Assembly (NCBI GenBank): GCA_023435895.1
Contig: JAEZLH010000009.1
Location: 102,067-166,066, forward strand
Source: Bacillota bacterium
Lineage (GTDB): Bacteria > Bacillota > Clostridia > Lachnospirales > Lachnospiraceae
DNA length: 64,000 nucleotides
Direction of reading: 5' to 3'
This document shows, piece by piece, positions 8,801 to 16,770 of the stretch. The stretch's first letter is position 1, and each line of letters opens with the position of its first letter. Made by a program: the position numbers and the translations under genes. Under the pieces are notes generated by a model that was given only the letters and a program-made list of their open reading frames with translations, made no database searches and was not told the origin of the DNA.

Positions 8801-10519
8801 GGCATGGGCATTAATATTATCAGCTGTGGTGCCAGTTCCTTCGCTATGCGAAGCTGCTCCGCTAGCAACTGTTTGCTTCCCTTCGGCGTGAGCACTATTT
8901 CCGGATGCTTTTGTTCCATTTCCTTCGGCATGGGCATAGTTTCCTGCTGTAGTATCTAACGAAGTTGATACCGTTCCTGTGCCTGCAACCGTCCCATAAC
9001 CTTCGGCATGTGCAGAATGTCCATTTGCACCAGACAAACTTCCTTCTGTATGAGATGCAGTTCCACTTGCAATAGATGCATAACTTTCGGCATGTGACCA
9101 CATTCCGCTCGCTATAGTGCCTTTCCCTTCTGCGTGAGAACTATTTCCCGATGCAAGATTCCCGTTGCCTTCTGCATGAGCATATAATCCTGCTGTAGTA
9201 TCATTTGATACAGCAACCGTGCCGGCAGACCCTGCAACGCTTCCGTAACCTTCTGCATGGGATTGGTTTCCACTTGCTGTTGCATATAATCCTTCGGCGT
9301 GTGAATACGTTCCGCTCGAAATAGTTCCTCCACCTTCGGCATGTGCTCCGATTCCGCTTGCAACCGCCCCGTCACCCTCAGAGTGTGAATACACATTACT
9401 TGCAGTAGTACCTTTACCCTCAGCATGGGAACCCATTCCGCTTGCTATAGTTCCCTTACCTTCGGCATGTGCACTATTCCCCGATGCAAGTGAGCCATTT
9501 CCTTCGGCATGTGCAAATAATCCACTCGTTGTATCTGTAGATACTGCAACCGTTCCAGTAGCCCCTGCAACACTTCCCCTACCTTCTGCATGGCAGTAAC
9601 CTCCTGCAATTGTAAGAGCTCCTTCTGCATGGGATTGGTCTCCGCTTGCTATTGTAGATACTCCTTCTGCATGTGCTGCAACCCCGCTTGCTGTTGTAGA
9701 CTGACCTTCTGCATGAGATCCCGCACCACTTGCCGTAGTACTGTTCCCTTCTGAATGAGAACTGTTTCCTGAAGCTTTCGTACTATTTCCCTCTGAATGT
9801 GAATTACTACCACTTGCAGTTGTGGCATAACCTTCTGCGTGTCCAGTTATTCCAGAAGCCACCGTGTTCTGTCCCTCTGCATGACCTGCACCACCAGAAG
9901 CAATAGAATTATACCCTTCTGAATGTGTTGGATACTGGTTTGATGTAACAAGCTTCATCACATAAACTGTGTTAACATCAAATGTAGTTGAATTTACATT
10001 CAAAGTAATTACTAATCCATTTATAGCTGTTATGGTGACATTCGGAACAATCTCATTATAATGTCTTTTGATATCGACTTTATCTCCAACGGCTAATCCG
10101 GTAACACTCTCCAGTGTCAACGTTTTGGCTACATTGTCAAATGCAGTAACTTTGTATATCGTAGAATGTCCGGAATACGAAGCTGTACCTTCTGCATGAG
10201 TATTAATATTGGTTGCTGCTGAATACTGTCCTTCTGAACTAGATCGGATGCCGCTTGCTGTATTTCCCGTACCTCTGGTACTTGAATAGTCGCCACTGGA
10301 TACGTTATCCGAACCTTGTGCAGAACTGTTTGCGCCTGCGGTTGAACCCGATCTCCTTGAACCTATGGTGAATTTATCAACCGGTATTGAACCATCCTTT
10401 TTTATCATCTTTCCAATGTTTTCATCAATGATTTCCAGATTGTGATTTACAGTTTCAACGTTGTAATATTCGTTAGTTGCCTCTTTTGTTAATCCGATGT
10501 TTGTTGTTAATGTAGACAT
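5888..10519 (-). CDS. Giant tailocin receptor-binding fibre: His-Glu beta-roll with C-terminal Peptidase_G2-type domain
   Basis: 1543 residues, the largest protein of the tail module. Residues 1-60 are a probable baseplate-attachment part ending in a short Ser/Gly stretch. About residues 60-1330 are YadA-head-like 14-residue rungs of the form SHAEGxxTxASGxx, with about 60 HxEG motifs, interrupted by three related 80-residue inserts (about 117-197, 747-828, 950-1031) and seven short loop insertions (VAGxxGTVxxSxDTTxG). The last 200 residues, from GADYAEYFEW through VGFFVTLEGDKMRKA and EWGRIKYKWG, match the Peptidase_G2 / intramolecular chaperone autocleavage domain known from GA-1-type neck appendages. 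It is probably a trimer that recognises the target cell. No separate fibre chaperone gene is present. It starts in a TAATG overlap with the preceding baseplate gene. Confidence 0.85.
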   Translation of the reverse strand: MSTLTTNIGLTKEATNEYYNVETVNHNLEIIDENIGKMIKKDGSIPVDKFTIGSRRSGSTAGANSSAQGSDNVSSGDYSSTRGTGNTASGIRSSSEGQYSAATNINTHAEGTASYSGHSTIYKVTAFDNVAKTLTLESVTGLAVGDKVDIKRHYNEIVPNVTITAINGLVITLNVNSTTFDVNTVYVMKLVTSNQYPTHSEGYNSIASGGAGHAEGQNTVASGITGHAEGYATTASGSNSHSEGNSTKASGNSSHSEGNSTTASGAGSHAEGQSTTASGVAAHAEGVSTIASGDQSHAEGALTIAGGYCHAEGRGSVAGATGTVAVSTDTTSGLFAHAEGNGSLASGNSAHAEGKGTIASGMGSHAEGKGTTASNVYSHSEGDGAVASGIGAHAEGGGTISSGTYSHAEGLYATASGNQSHAEGYGSVAGSAGTVAVSNDTTAGLYAHAEGNGNLASGNSSHAEGKGTIASGMWSHAESYASIASGTASHTEGSLSGANGHSAHAEGYGTVAGTGTVSTSLDTTAGNYAHAEGNGTKASGNSAHAEGKQTVASGAASHSEGTGTTADNINAHAEGNLTNANGYSSHAEGYGTVAGASGTASASGDTAVGNFSHAEGNGARASGNSSHAEGRLTIASGIGSHAEGRGTVAGSIENVDISTDTTAGYFSHAEGNGTKASGNSSHAEGKGTTANGNGAHAEGLSTVSNGSGSHAEGGSTVANAAGAHAEGTSSVANSSSAHAEGGGTLASNGTLYNITGFDNTLKTITLNNVTGLVIGDMLDMRGNDISPMLDIPITAINGNTVTLNTTATISASWISVVKKLVSASQFPTHAEGYNTVSTGRASHAEGRNTISSGDYSHSEGIGSVSSGNYSHAEGYYTTASGLNSHAEGGSNIASGDISHVEGNGNASLGYYSHTEGNGNISIGVSSHVEGMYNVGATGYSHVEGRFNLASNGTLYTIASTNNSAKTLTLFDANGLSVGDLVDINVKGSVALYDVHITAISGNVITLNTTATLSANNTCLIKRTDIPYAIHVEGYNNVASGARSHVEGNNSTASGDNSHAEGNTTTAKGLNSHAEGVGTVASGGNGAHAEGNSTVAVGNSAHAEGYGTAAGVSVPTVSPDTSTQGYYTHAEGNGTRAFGNSSHSEGIMSAALGSASHAEGYGTCAGLGNYSLSSDTTAGNFTHAEGNGTIAQGNSCHAEGKGSNAMGNYSHAEGLNTLAEGPQSHAEGNISYASGNGAHAEGNTTEATGTYSHAEGNTTTASGANSHSEGYNTQASGQYGHAEGNGTVASGVAAHAQNAGTIAQGYCQTVIGKHNVAHGTSGSFVSTDSAFIIGKGTSDTSRSNAFRVTFDGKTYGLSAFNSTGADYAEYFEWIDENIDNEDRVGFFVTLEGDKMRKAVSTDDFLLGVISATPSVIGDSHQDEWNNKYITDEWGRIKYKWGKIKTSETSVKKETGEIEEIIKEIDTYIPVINPNYDPMQEYIPREQRPEWAVVGMMGKLLVRDDGTCIVNGYSWPDDEGIATLSDTGYRVLKRLSDNIIQILIK
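7425..7670 (-). repeat. Fibre insertion domain, copy 3
   Basis: About 80 residues beginning TLYTIASTNNSAKTLTL and closing before IHVEGYNNVASG. It shares the pattern TLYxIxxxxxxxKTxTLxxxxGLxxGDxxDI and ITAIxGNxxTLNTTATxSA with the other two copies. It is beta-rich and probably protrudes from the roll. Confidence 0.75.
8036..8280 (-). repeat. Fibre insertion domain, copy 2
   Basis: About 80 residues beginning TLYNITGFDNTLKTITL and ending SASQFPTHAEG. The closing QFPTHAEGYN is almost the same as the QYPTHSEGYN that closes copy 1. Confidence 0.75.
9931..10172 (-). repeat. Fibre insertion domain, copy 1
   Basis: About 80 residues beginning TIYKVTAFDNVAKTLTL and ending TSNQYPTHSEG. It is the most N-terminal copy, near the baseplate end of the roll. 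Confidence 0.75.
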
Positions 10520-11055
10520 TAACTAATCACTCCTTCCCTTAACTGTTCATGTGTATATCCTGATAAATGTGCGTGTGTGTATGCTGACAATTTTAAATTC
10601 GTGTTATAGATAAACTCGAATGTATAACTTAAATGCGCCGGTTTTATCTCCTCTATGGTCAGTGTCAGCCCTTCTAAATTATCCGGTCTCCCAAGTGTTC
10701 CAATAAATTTTACGATAAAGCTATTTAGTTTTGGATTTTCAATAATTTCAACTTCTCCTCCAGAATAAGCTTTAGCTGTCTGCTCAATCATTGATTTTGT
10801 AATGGTTCCTGATCCTCGTAGCTTCGCTTTGATTCGCTCTCTTCGAAACTGCTCTGACAATGATACATCTGTTTTAATCTGCAAATTCTCTTCCATCAAT
10901 GCTAATCCCCATGTGGCTGTTTCAACATCAAACTGATTAAATAAATCTGATTTTGCATCCTTCACGGCTTCAGTAAAATAATCTATTGCATTCTGCAAAG
11001 CCATTACTTCAGAACTCAATAAATAGTTTTCCGGCAACAAATCAATTAATGCCAT
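10519..11055 (-). CDS. xkdU: Baseplate/tail protein, XkdU-like (YmfQ/DUF2313 family)
   Basis: 178 residues with the family pattern: an LLPENYLLSSEVMALQNAI start, a helical N-terminal half and a beta-rich C-terminal half (PAHLSYTFEFIYN). In Mu- and PBSX-like tails this protein sits beside the J-type wedge protein and helps attach the fibre. It overlaps the preceding gene by 10 nt and the following fibre start by a TAATG junction, so the order wedge-XkdU-fibre is fully coupled. Confidence 0.85.
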   Translation of the reverse strand: MALIDLLPENYLLSSEVMALQNAIDYFTEAVKDAKSDLFNQFDVETATWGLALMEENLQIKTDVSLSEQFRRERIKAKLRGSGTITKSMIEQTAKAYSGGEVEIIENPKLNSFIVKFIGTLGRPDNLEGLTLTIEEIKPAHLSYTFEFIYNTNLKLSAYTHAHLSGYTHEQLREGVIS

Positions 11056-12098
11056 TGGGATATCACCACCGTTCCAAGAACCGGGACTTGATCGCTTCCA
11101 ACTGCAATACTGGTACCAACCCCATTAATTTTAAGTGAATGGTAGTCAATTACTCCGGAAATATCAAGCAATATATATGCTACTCGATTATATACTACTG
11201 TATAAGTATCAAATGCTATGTCCTGTAAATAGTTCTTGAGAGCTTCCTCAAATTGATTTTGAATAACATCCATCGTAGTGGACCCATCCACGATTACCTC
11301 AGCATTGACACTAACTTCCAGTCCTGCTGCACTAAGTACTGTTACCTCAGCTCCAATCGGACGATTTTCTTCGATATGCGCGGTGCAGTGATCAACGATA
11401 TCCATATCTACAGGTTGATTTTCATCACCCACAATTAATACTTTCACTGAACCTGCACCATCCCAGAGCGGGAATACTTTAGCTTTTCCGACTCCATTGA
11501 CTTCCAATGCCCACTGTTTATAATGTGCAATATTCCCAGAAGTTGCGGGTTTTTGTAGATAATCATACAGTCTCGCTAATAGTGCCTGGTCTGTTTCAGT
11601 ATCAGATCCACCTACTGCAGCAGAATTCGTCACAGAAGTAACCCCTGTAAGATTCGCGTATTGATTCTTTATTGTTGCTGCTCCCACATTATAGCTCGCC
11701 CCAAACTCGACAGCCGATGCAATTACAGTCGCAACACCCCCTGTAATCACTGCTGCATCCTCTGTGACAAATTCTAAACCCTCTGCTGTGAGAAATACCT
11801 TCCCTTTCGGGACTACTGTACCCTCCTCACCGGTAATCGTTAAAATTACTGAAGCTTTTGTTCCTTCCTTACGCTTTATACCATAATCAGCACATTTTTT
11901 ATCAATATACTCTCCTGATGTTTCGTCCACATATACCATTGGAATAATCGCATCAAGTGACTGATAGAGCTTCCATATCTCATATGCCACTCCACTAATC
12001 ATGTCATTCGTAAAGCTGCCTTCTCTTGTATCAATATCTGTTGATAATTTGCCTAATATATCAGATTTAACCTCTTCAACCGTCAATTCTTCATACAT
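11046..12098 (-). CDS. xkdT: Baseplate J/gp47 wedge protein, XkdT-like
   Basis: 350 residues. The N-terminal signature (GSFTNDMISGVAYEIWKLYQ, then VDETSGEYIDKKCADYGIKR) and the Ala/Val/Gly-rich middle are typical of the baseplate J family, the wedge component of contractile tails. It overlaps its neighbours on both sides by 8-10 nt. Confidence 0.92.
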   Translation of the reverse strand: MYEELTVEEVKSDILGKLSTDIDTREGSFTNDMISGVAYEIWKLYQSLDAIIPMVYVDETSGEYIDKKCADYGIKRKEGTKASVILTITGEEGTVVPKGKVFLTAEGLEFVTEDAAVITGGVATVIASAVEFGASYNVGAATIKNQYANLTGVTSVTNSAAVGGSDTETDQALLARLYDYLQKPATSGNIAHYKQWALEVNGVGKAKVFPLWDGAGSVKVLIVGDENQPVDMDIVDHCTAHIEENRPIGAEVTVLSAAGLEVSVNAEVIVDGSTTMDVIQNQFEEALKNYLQDIAFDTYTVVYNRVAYILLDISGVIDYHSLKINGVGTSIAVGSDQVPVLGTVVISQWH

Positions 12099-12507
12099 TT
12101 ATGTTCACCTCCCCATAAATTGTCTCTATCGTGCACTCTATATTAAGTTTTTCTCCTTCAATAACCACAGCGATATCTTGTACATCAGTTATGTATGGAT
12201 TAATCATAAGGCACTCTTTTACATATCGAATCGCTTCCGATTCTTTTAATTCTCCGCTCAACGGTTGACCAATTAATGATTCAACTTCACTGCCATAGTC
12301 CCAAGTATAAATCTCATATCGGTAACGCTGGGTTTGAAGAGCTTTTCTGGCCCATACTAAAACGGCTTCATTACCGGTAATTATGACCGGCGAGCCATTT
12401 AAGAAAATAGGAATATTTTTTTCAAAATCCCACTTTACCTCCGTATATAACTCCAATTCATTCTTTGTCTCTTGAACTTCTGGTTGTATCATTGGAAATA
12501 AGCTCAT
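12091..12507 (-). CDS. xkdS: Tail lysozyme-fold/wedge protein, XkdS-like (DUF2634)
   Basis: 138 residues resembling the small gp25/DUF2634-type wedge proteins: a short N-terminal tail, the KNIPIFLNGSPVIITGNEAV strand region, the TQRYRYEIYTWDYGSE motif, and a C-terminal domain on degree-of-freedom-like beta strands. It lies next to the J protein, as expected for a wedge pair. It overlaps the next upstream gene by 4 nt (ATGA). Confidence 0.88.
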   Translation of the reverse strand: MSLFPMIQPEVQETKNELELYTEVKWDFEKNIPIFLNGSPVIITGNEAVLVWARKALQTQRYRYEIYTWDYGSEVESLIGQPLSGELKESEAIRYVKECLMINPYITDVQDIAVVIEGEKLNIECTIETIYGEVNINV

Positions 12508-12761
12508 ACGGTCACCACCTTACAAATGATTATATATCTCTGTTCATTTTCAATAGGTAACAATAATAGTATATCTCCTGCTGTCAGACTGATAATCAAA
12601 TCATTTTTAAGCAAATCGTCCGCTTCCTGGTCTGTACCTGCTACATTGACTACTAGCGGCGATACGGACTTTACTTCTCCTATGCGATACGATGTAGGTG
12701 TCTTTACACGATTATCTTCCCTGATAACATGAATGACACCCGCAAATGGGTTACTATTCAT
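12504..12761 (-). CDS. xkdR: Baseplate protein, XkdR-like (DUF2577)
   Basis: 85 residues from the chosen start. The pattern matches short DUF2577 proteins: SNPFAGVIHVIRE, then a beta-barrel segment YRIGEVKSVSPLVVNV and the closing GDILLLLPIENEQRYIIICK. The ATG at 12761 is chosen because AGGAGGTG stands 6 nt upstream; a TTG further up would place the ribosome site inside the gene. Confidence 0.8.
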   Translation of the reverse strand: MNSNPFAGVIHVIREDNRVKTPTSYRIGEVKSVSPLVVNVAGTDQEADDLLKNDLIISLTAGDILLLLPIENEQRYIIICKVVTV

Positions 12762-12814
12762 TTCTTTCACCTCCTGTAACAAGTAACATCACTAAGAATA
12801 GCTTCTTTCAAAAC

Positions 12815-13804
12815 TCAGCTATTGTTCGGTAACGAACCGGCTTCTTGTTCATCCATTATATTTTTAAAATTAAGTGTTAATTGGTTATAATACTGTCCAT
12901 TCTTCCAAGTATGAACATCACCATCTATATAAAATAAGCCATACACTCCCGTATATGGCTCTCTTACAACTACTGTATGTCCTGTTACATTTGAGATATT
13001 TCCCAGATTTTCAACAACTATTTTCTGGGAGACGCCATTATCCGACATCATCTCTTTCGCAGTTTTTTCTAAATCTTCTCCATCCGGTTGCTTTAAATAA
13101 CTTTGCATTACTCCGTATAGCTTGATTGCATCTGAATTTTTGAGGGTACGAATCAACTTATCTTTCTCATTATAAATCACCACCTGATTGATCATATCAC
13201 TTATACTTTCAGACATAGAAGCGGACATCAGGTTACTTCCTCCTTGAATAATAAGTGTCTCTTTGGTGGCTTTTTTCTCTATTACATTGAGTGACGATCC
13301 TGTGAAATAAAGATGATATTTCTTCCCATTCTTCTGTGAAGCAAGTGTATATGCAGTTTGAATAATCTCATAAAGACTCACTCCAATAAAGTTCCTTTTT
13401 ATCTTCACCCCTGTGGATGCGAGATTCCCCACTTGTATATCAAAATCAGAACATACCCTTTTTGCGATCACTTCCGGAGTAGAGTTTTTAAATTTCATAG
13501 TAGTTTCATTTCTTTTTAGATAAAAACCCCTGTCATAACATGTGATATCAAGTACACTGCTTCCGGTATCCTTTTGACGCTCCATGACGTAACCCTCAAA
13601 TAATATCCGGCTATTGTCCTTTAATATCATGACATTCCCCAGTTCACAAGCAACAACGGGTATATGTTTATCCGTATAGGAAGATACCAGACTAATTACC
13701 AGTGTTCTGGCACATTGCTGATAGTTCCCGGACCAAGTAATCGTTTCTGCAAGTTGTGTAATATTATACATCCCCTTGCTATTTTTTATGAACAATTCGA
13801 CCAT
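12815..13804 (-). CDS. xkdQ: Baseplate hub protein, XkdQ-like
   Basis: 329 residues resembling the gp27/gpD-type hub protein of PBSX-like tails: an N-terminal beta domain starting VELFIKNSKGMYNITQLAE, and the ITCYDRGFYLKRNE segment near residue 85. It caps the tail tube and carries the spike. It overlaps the end of the LysM gene by 26 nt. No separate VgrG-like spike gene is visible, so this protein and the XkdR-like protein may form the tip. Confidence 0.88.
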   Translation of the reverse strand: MVELFIKNSKGMYNITQLAETITWSGNYQQCARTLVISLVSSYTDKHIPVVACELGNVMILKDNSRILFEGYVMERQKDTGSSVLDITCYDRGFYLKRNETTMKFKNSTPEVIAKRVCSDFDIQVGNLASTGVKIKRNFIGVSLYEIIQTAYTLASQKNGKKYHLYFTGSSLNVIEKKATKETLIIQGGSNLMSASMSESISDMINQVVIYNEKDKLIRTLKNSDAIKLYGVMQSYLKQPDGEDLEKTAKEMMSDNGVSQKIVVENLGNISNVTGHTVVVREPYTGVYGLFYIDGDVHTWKNGQYYNQLTLNFKNIMDEQEAGSLPNNS

Positions 13805-14450
13805 ATACCTCTCCTAACAAATATTTCTTATCTGGCAGTTTCAACGTTTTTCCTGCATAAATCAAATTAGGGTTCTTTATTCCGTTATATTTTGCCAATT
13901 TAGTATAAAGAGATGCTTTCCCATAATATTTAAGGCAAATAGCGGATAATGTATCACCCTTTTTAATAATGTAATTCTTATAGCCCGTATTGCCCTTATC
14001 CGATGCACGTGATCTGTTGCCAGTTTTGTCTATCTTTACTGCGGTTAATGTTCGGTATTCTTTCAAGTTGATAGTTGCATACACATCACCTGTGCCGTCC
14101 TTTTCCCCATATGAAATGTCTGATACAATCATCTGCATATTAACATTACTATCCGATATGGAAAAAATTAAAATAGTATGATTATCACACCACCTTTTTA
14201 GCTGATCTATGTATTTATAAGGCTTTTTAACGGTATCTTGACAGAACGAATATTTCCTTAACGGAAACATGCAATCAATACGCATTGTTGACAATGTAGT
14301 GTATCCCGGAAGGATTACATCTCCTACCGAATGGATATTTATTGTCTCAATATTAATCCCGTGTGAGACCTCAAAACTAGGTGGTGTAACTGGGAGCACC
14401 ATTTCGTTCATATTAGCGTCTTTAAAAATAAATTTTTTCAATATTATCAC
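13779..14450 (-). CDS. xkdP: LysM tail protein, XkdP-like
   Basis: 223 residues. Residues 1-135 form the gp53-like N-terminal part (PVTPPSFEVSHGINIETINI and LPGYTTLSTMRIDCMFP), and residues 152-210 are one LysM module (IKKGDTLSAICLKYYGKASL through NLIYAGKTLKLP). The LysM part may bind peptidoglycan or fix the tape measure end to the hub. It starts in a 4-nt overlap with the tape measure stop. Confidence 0.9.
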   Translation of the reverse strand: MIILKKFIFKDANMNEMVLPVTPPSFEVSHGINIETINIHSVGDVILPGYTTLSTMRIDCMFPLRKYSFCQDTVKKPYKYIDQLKRWCDNHTILIFSISDSNVNMQMIVSDISYGEKDGTGDVYATINLKEYRTLTAVKIDKTGNRSRASDKGNTGYKNYIIKKGDTLSAICLKYYGKASLYTKLAKYNGIKNPNLIYAGKTLKLPDKKYLLGEVYGRIVHKK

Positions 14451-16603
14451 CCCTCTGCTAGTTGATATGCACTGTTAAAAAGTCTTGCTATCTCGTTAGC
14501 TATTCGTTCAATATCTCCTTCTTCGCGTACAACAAACGTATTTCCTGTTACACTAACTGACGCTGACTTACGTTTGTCAAGTTTACGGCTCTCTCCTGCC
14601 GTAAGAACTCGTTCACCTTCATGCAATAATGCCGGATAATTATTATATGGGACTCTGTTTAAACCGAAGGCCTTTCCTAACACATATGGAGGATAATTAG
14701 AATAGTTATATGTATTTCCATTTGTATTATTATTTGTGTTATTATTTGTATTATTATTTGTGTTATTATTTGTGCTATTATTTGTGTTTTTATTTGTACC
14801 CTTTAACCCATTTGCTGCTGCAATTGATGGTACATATTCATATTTCCATTCATGTACTGCAGAAGATAAGCCTTTTGTAAATTCCTGCCCCATTAAATAC
14901 CCTGAATTCCAATATTCCTTTTGGGTATTAGAATCATTTCTAATATTCTCTGCAAGAGTTTTACTTGATTCAAGTGCTGTTTGCCCCTCATAACTTGCAT
15001 TATATTCATTTTCCCCAATTGCTTGAGTTTCAGAAAGGATTCTTCCCATGTCTGCTCCAGCCTTCAGTTTATCTTTTTGATTGCCTGCCTTAGATGAAAT
15101 ATTGAATTTCTTCTGTGCATCAGCATATTCTTTAGCCAAGCTCTCCAACCTTCCCCTTTGAGCTGAATTATCATAGGTTTGTGCTATACTGCCACTCATT
15201 ACTGAGTTAAGAGCGTCTCTTTGATATTGCTCATGCATATTCTCCAGATCAGCTTTGTACTGCCCAATTTTATTATACGCATCTTTCATCTCATTTCCAG
15301 TACTGCCACTCATCCAATCAAGTTGTTCCTGCATTCCTACTTCACGTGTAGAGTTGTAGCCCTCTCCCATGGCACTATCCAATGTATTTTGTTTTTCATC
15401 TAGGTTACTCTTTAGTCCTGTAAAGGTTTTTGATTGCTTATCCATATTTCCGGCATAATCAGCCCCTAAACTATCTGCAATTTTCTTTGCAGCTTCCGCT
15501 CCAGGAAGGAGACCATTACGAACCATATCCATTGTTGCTTCCTTCGTCTCTTCAGAAGAACTTTTAAGATATTTCCAAACATCAATTCCTTTTTCCAATA
15601 GTGGACTTAAATCCGCCATTGTAACTTTTTCGCTGGACTGGATTTTCCCTATAGATGCAGCTATAACTTTCATATCCTCATTGCCCATCCCCAGCGCGGC
15701 ACCTGCATCCCCAACATTTTGAAGAAGAGGAATAATTTCTTCTTGCTTCATTCCGTTGGAAAGCAATGTCTTACTTATTCCAGAAAGATCATCATAGTTG
15801 AAGGAAGTTCGTTCTGCAAACTCTGTTATACTTGATAAAAATGTATCCGTGCTCTGTGAATTTCCTAATAGTGTATTGAAAGGGATTTTATCTGCTTCTC
15901 TGCTTGCGGCAATGCCAGATCCATTATTCAATGCTTGAATTTGAGATCCCTGAGTTTGGTCATATAAATCCTTATAATAGTTTTTAAAAGCTTCATCCTT
16001 ATTTTTAAAGATTTCATTTAGACCTTGAGCTATACCAACAACTGCCCCACCCAGTGCACCAATTGCTGTTCCTATACCTGGCGCTATTGCACTACCAATG
16101 GTAGCACCCATAATTGCCATATTTGACATATTATCAACCATTATCCCAGCCTCTTGACCGTATGCGCTACCAGCATAAGTTACAGCCATATCTTTTCCTA
16201 CATCTAATAACTTTCCACCAGCTTGCTCCTTAATTTTACCAAAAATCTGTGATTTCCCGCCGCTTTCAGCCAGACTCTGTATATCTTTTTCTGCCTGTTT
16301 TGCATTATCAGATACAAGAGACAGGTTCCGGTTTGCATTCTCATACTTTTCATTGGCCAGCAGATATTTCATTTTATCGGCAGCCTTACCAGTCTTTTCA
16401 AACTGTGTTTCTGCTTTCTTCAAATCACTCATAGCTTTGTCTGTATCTACTTTTAAAACAGCTTTGGTTTTGTTCAGTTCTTTCAGCTTTGACTGCAACC
16501 CGTCCATATCCTTGCTAAAACTTGAACCTACACTTTTCATTGTATTAATTGCTTTAGAAAAATTATCTACTGCAGTTACTTTAAAACTCAAATCATTTGC
16601 CAT
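14447..16603 (-). CDS. Tape measure protein
   Basis: 718 residues, long and largely helical, with coiled coil over about 30-120, an Ala/Gly-rich hydrophobic stretch (GATIGSAIAPGIGTAIGALG) near residue 180 and a C-terminal basic/beta region that follows an Asn-Thr repeat. It sets tail length; at about 0.15 nm per residue the tube would be roughly 100 nm, which is an estimate from the family rule. The start at 16603 has AAAGGTGG ahead of it. It lies directly after the chaperone frameshift region, as in other tailed phages. Confidence 0.88.
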   Translation of the reverse strand: MANDLSFKVTAVDNFSKAINTMKSVGSSFSKDMDGLQSKLKELNKTKAVLKVDTDKAMSDLKKAETQFEKTGKAADKMKYLLANEKYENANRNLSLVSDNAKQAEKDIQSLAESGGKSQIFGKIKEQAGGKLLDVGKDMAVTYAGSAYGQEAGIMVDNMSNMAIMGATIGSAIAPGIGTAIGALGGAVVGIAQGLNEIFKNKDEAFKNYYKDLYDQTQGSQIQALNNGSGIAASREADKIPFNTLLGNSQSTDTFLSSITEFAERTSFNYDDLSGISKTLLSNGMKQEEIIPLLQNVGDAGAALGMGNEDMKVIAASIGKIQSSEKVTMADLSPLLEKGIDVWKYLKSSSEETKEATMDMVRNGLLPGAEAAKKIADSLGADYAGNMDKQSKTFTGLKSNLDEKQNTLDSAMGEGYNSTREVGMQEQLDWMSGSTGNEMKDAYNKIGQYKADLENMHEQYQRDALNSVMSGSIAQTYDNSAQRGRLESLAKEYADAQKKFNISSKAGNQKDKLKAGADMGRILSETQAIGENEYNASYEGQTALESSKTLAENIRNDSNTQKEYWNSGYLMGQEFTKGLSSAVHEWKYEYVPSIAAANGLKGTNKNTNNSTNNNTNNNTNNNTNNNTNGNTYNYSNYPPYVLGKAFGLNRVPYNNYPALLHEGERVLTAGESRKLDKRKSASVSVTGNTFVVREEGDIERIANEIARLFNSAYQLAEG
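14720..14792 (-). repeat. 12-nt Asn-Thr-Asn-Asn coding repeat in the tape measure gene
   Basis: Five or so tandem AACACAAATAAT-like units (ttatttgtgtta on the plus strand) code for an NTNN run between residues about 602 and 628. It probably forms a flexible linker, and as a short tandem repeat with 12-nt units it could change length without shifting frame. Confidence 0.8.
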
Positions 16604-16623
16604 AGTTCACCACCTTTCTTTCA

Positions 16624-16770
16624 TTATTCGGATTGCATCTCAATGTATCGTTCAAAAAAGGCTCTTATTATAACCTTTTCCCCTTGGGGCAAATTATAAT
16701 AAGAGCCGGGTAATACATGATGCTTGACAAAAAGATAAAATAGCAATTGAGTCTCTAAATCAGTTTCTAT
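16624..16770 (-). CDS. -1 frameshift extension of the tail assembly chaperone (GT-like)
   Basis: Starting on the last A of the A9 run, a 48-codon open frame with no start of its own runs to a TAA at 16624 and ends ERYIEMQSE. It contains LPQGEKVIIRAFFERYIE, wording I associate with the downstream part of phage tail chaperones. A -1 slip on A AAA AAA would join it to the 121-residue upstream protein to give 169 residues. Position between tail tube and tape measure genes is exactly that of lambda G/GT-type frameshifts. The frameshift itself is inferred from sequence. Confidence 0.78.
   Translation of the reverse strand: METDLETQLLFYLFVKHHVLPGSYYNLPQGEKVIIRAFFERYIEMQSE
16660..16707 (-). terminator. 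Terminator-like hairpin inside the frameshift extension
   Basis: A perfect 14-bp stem (GGCTCTTATTATAA pairing with 16660-16673) with a 20-nt loop that can also form CCCC/GGGG pairs, followed on the minus strand by TTTTTT. It has the form of an intrinsic terminator but lies within coding sequence, 57 nt before the tape measure start. It may lower transcription of the downstream genes. Confidence 0.6.

Larger units (their letters stand above)
6600..10230 (-). repeat. In-frame 42-nt repeat array coding for HxEG rungs
   Basis: Within the fibre gene, units of 42 nt (14 codons) recur with the core TCHCAYGCNGARGG. In several stretches two-rung units are followed by larger blocks whose spacing is a multiple of 42 nt (for example 336 nt between the first two VAG loop units). 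Units are diverged at synonymous positions, so the array is old, but neighbouring copies are similar enough for recombination to change fibre length in frame. Confidence 0.85.

Noticed and set aside
6600..10200. 42-nt periodic repeats that could be read as a CRISPR array
   Set aside because: They are in-frame protein repeats with no unique spacers, lie in one open frame of 1543 codons and have no cas genes nearby.
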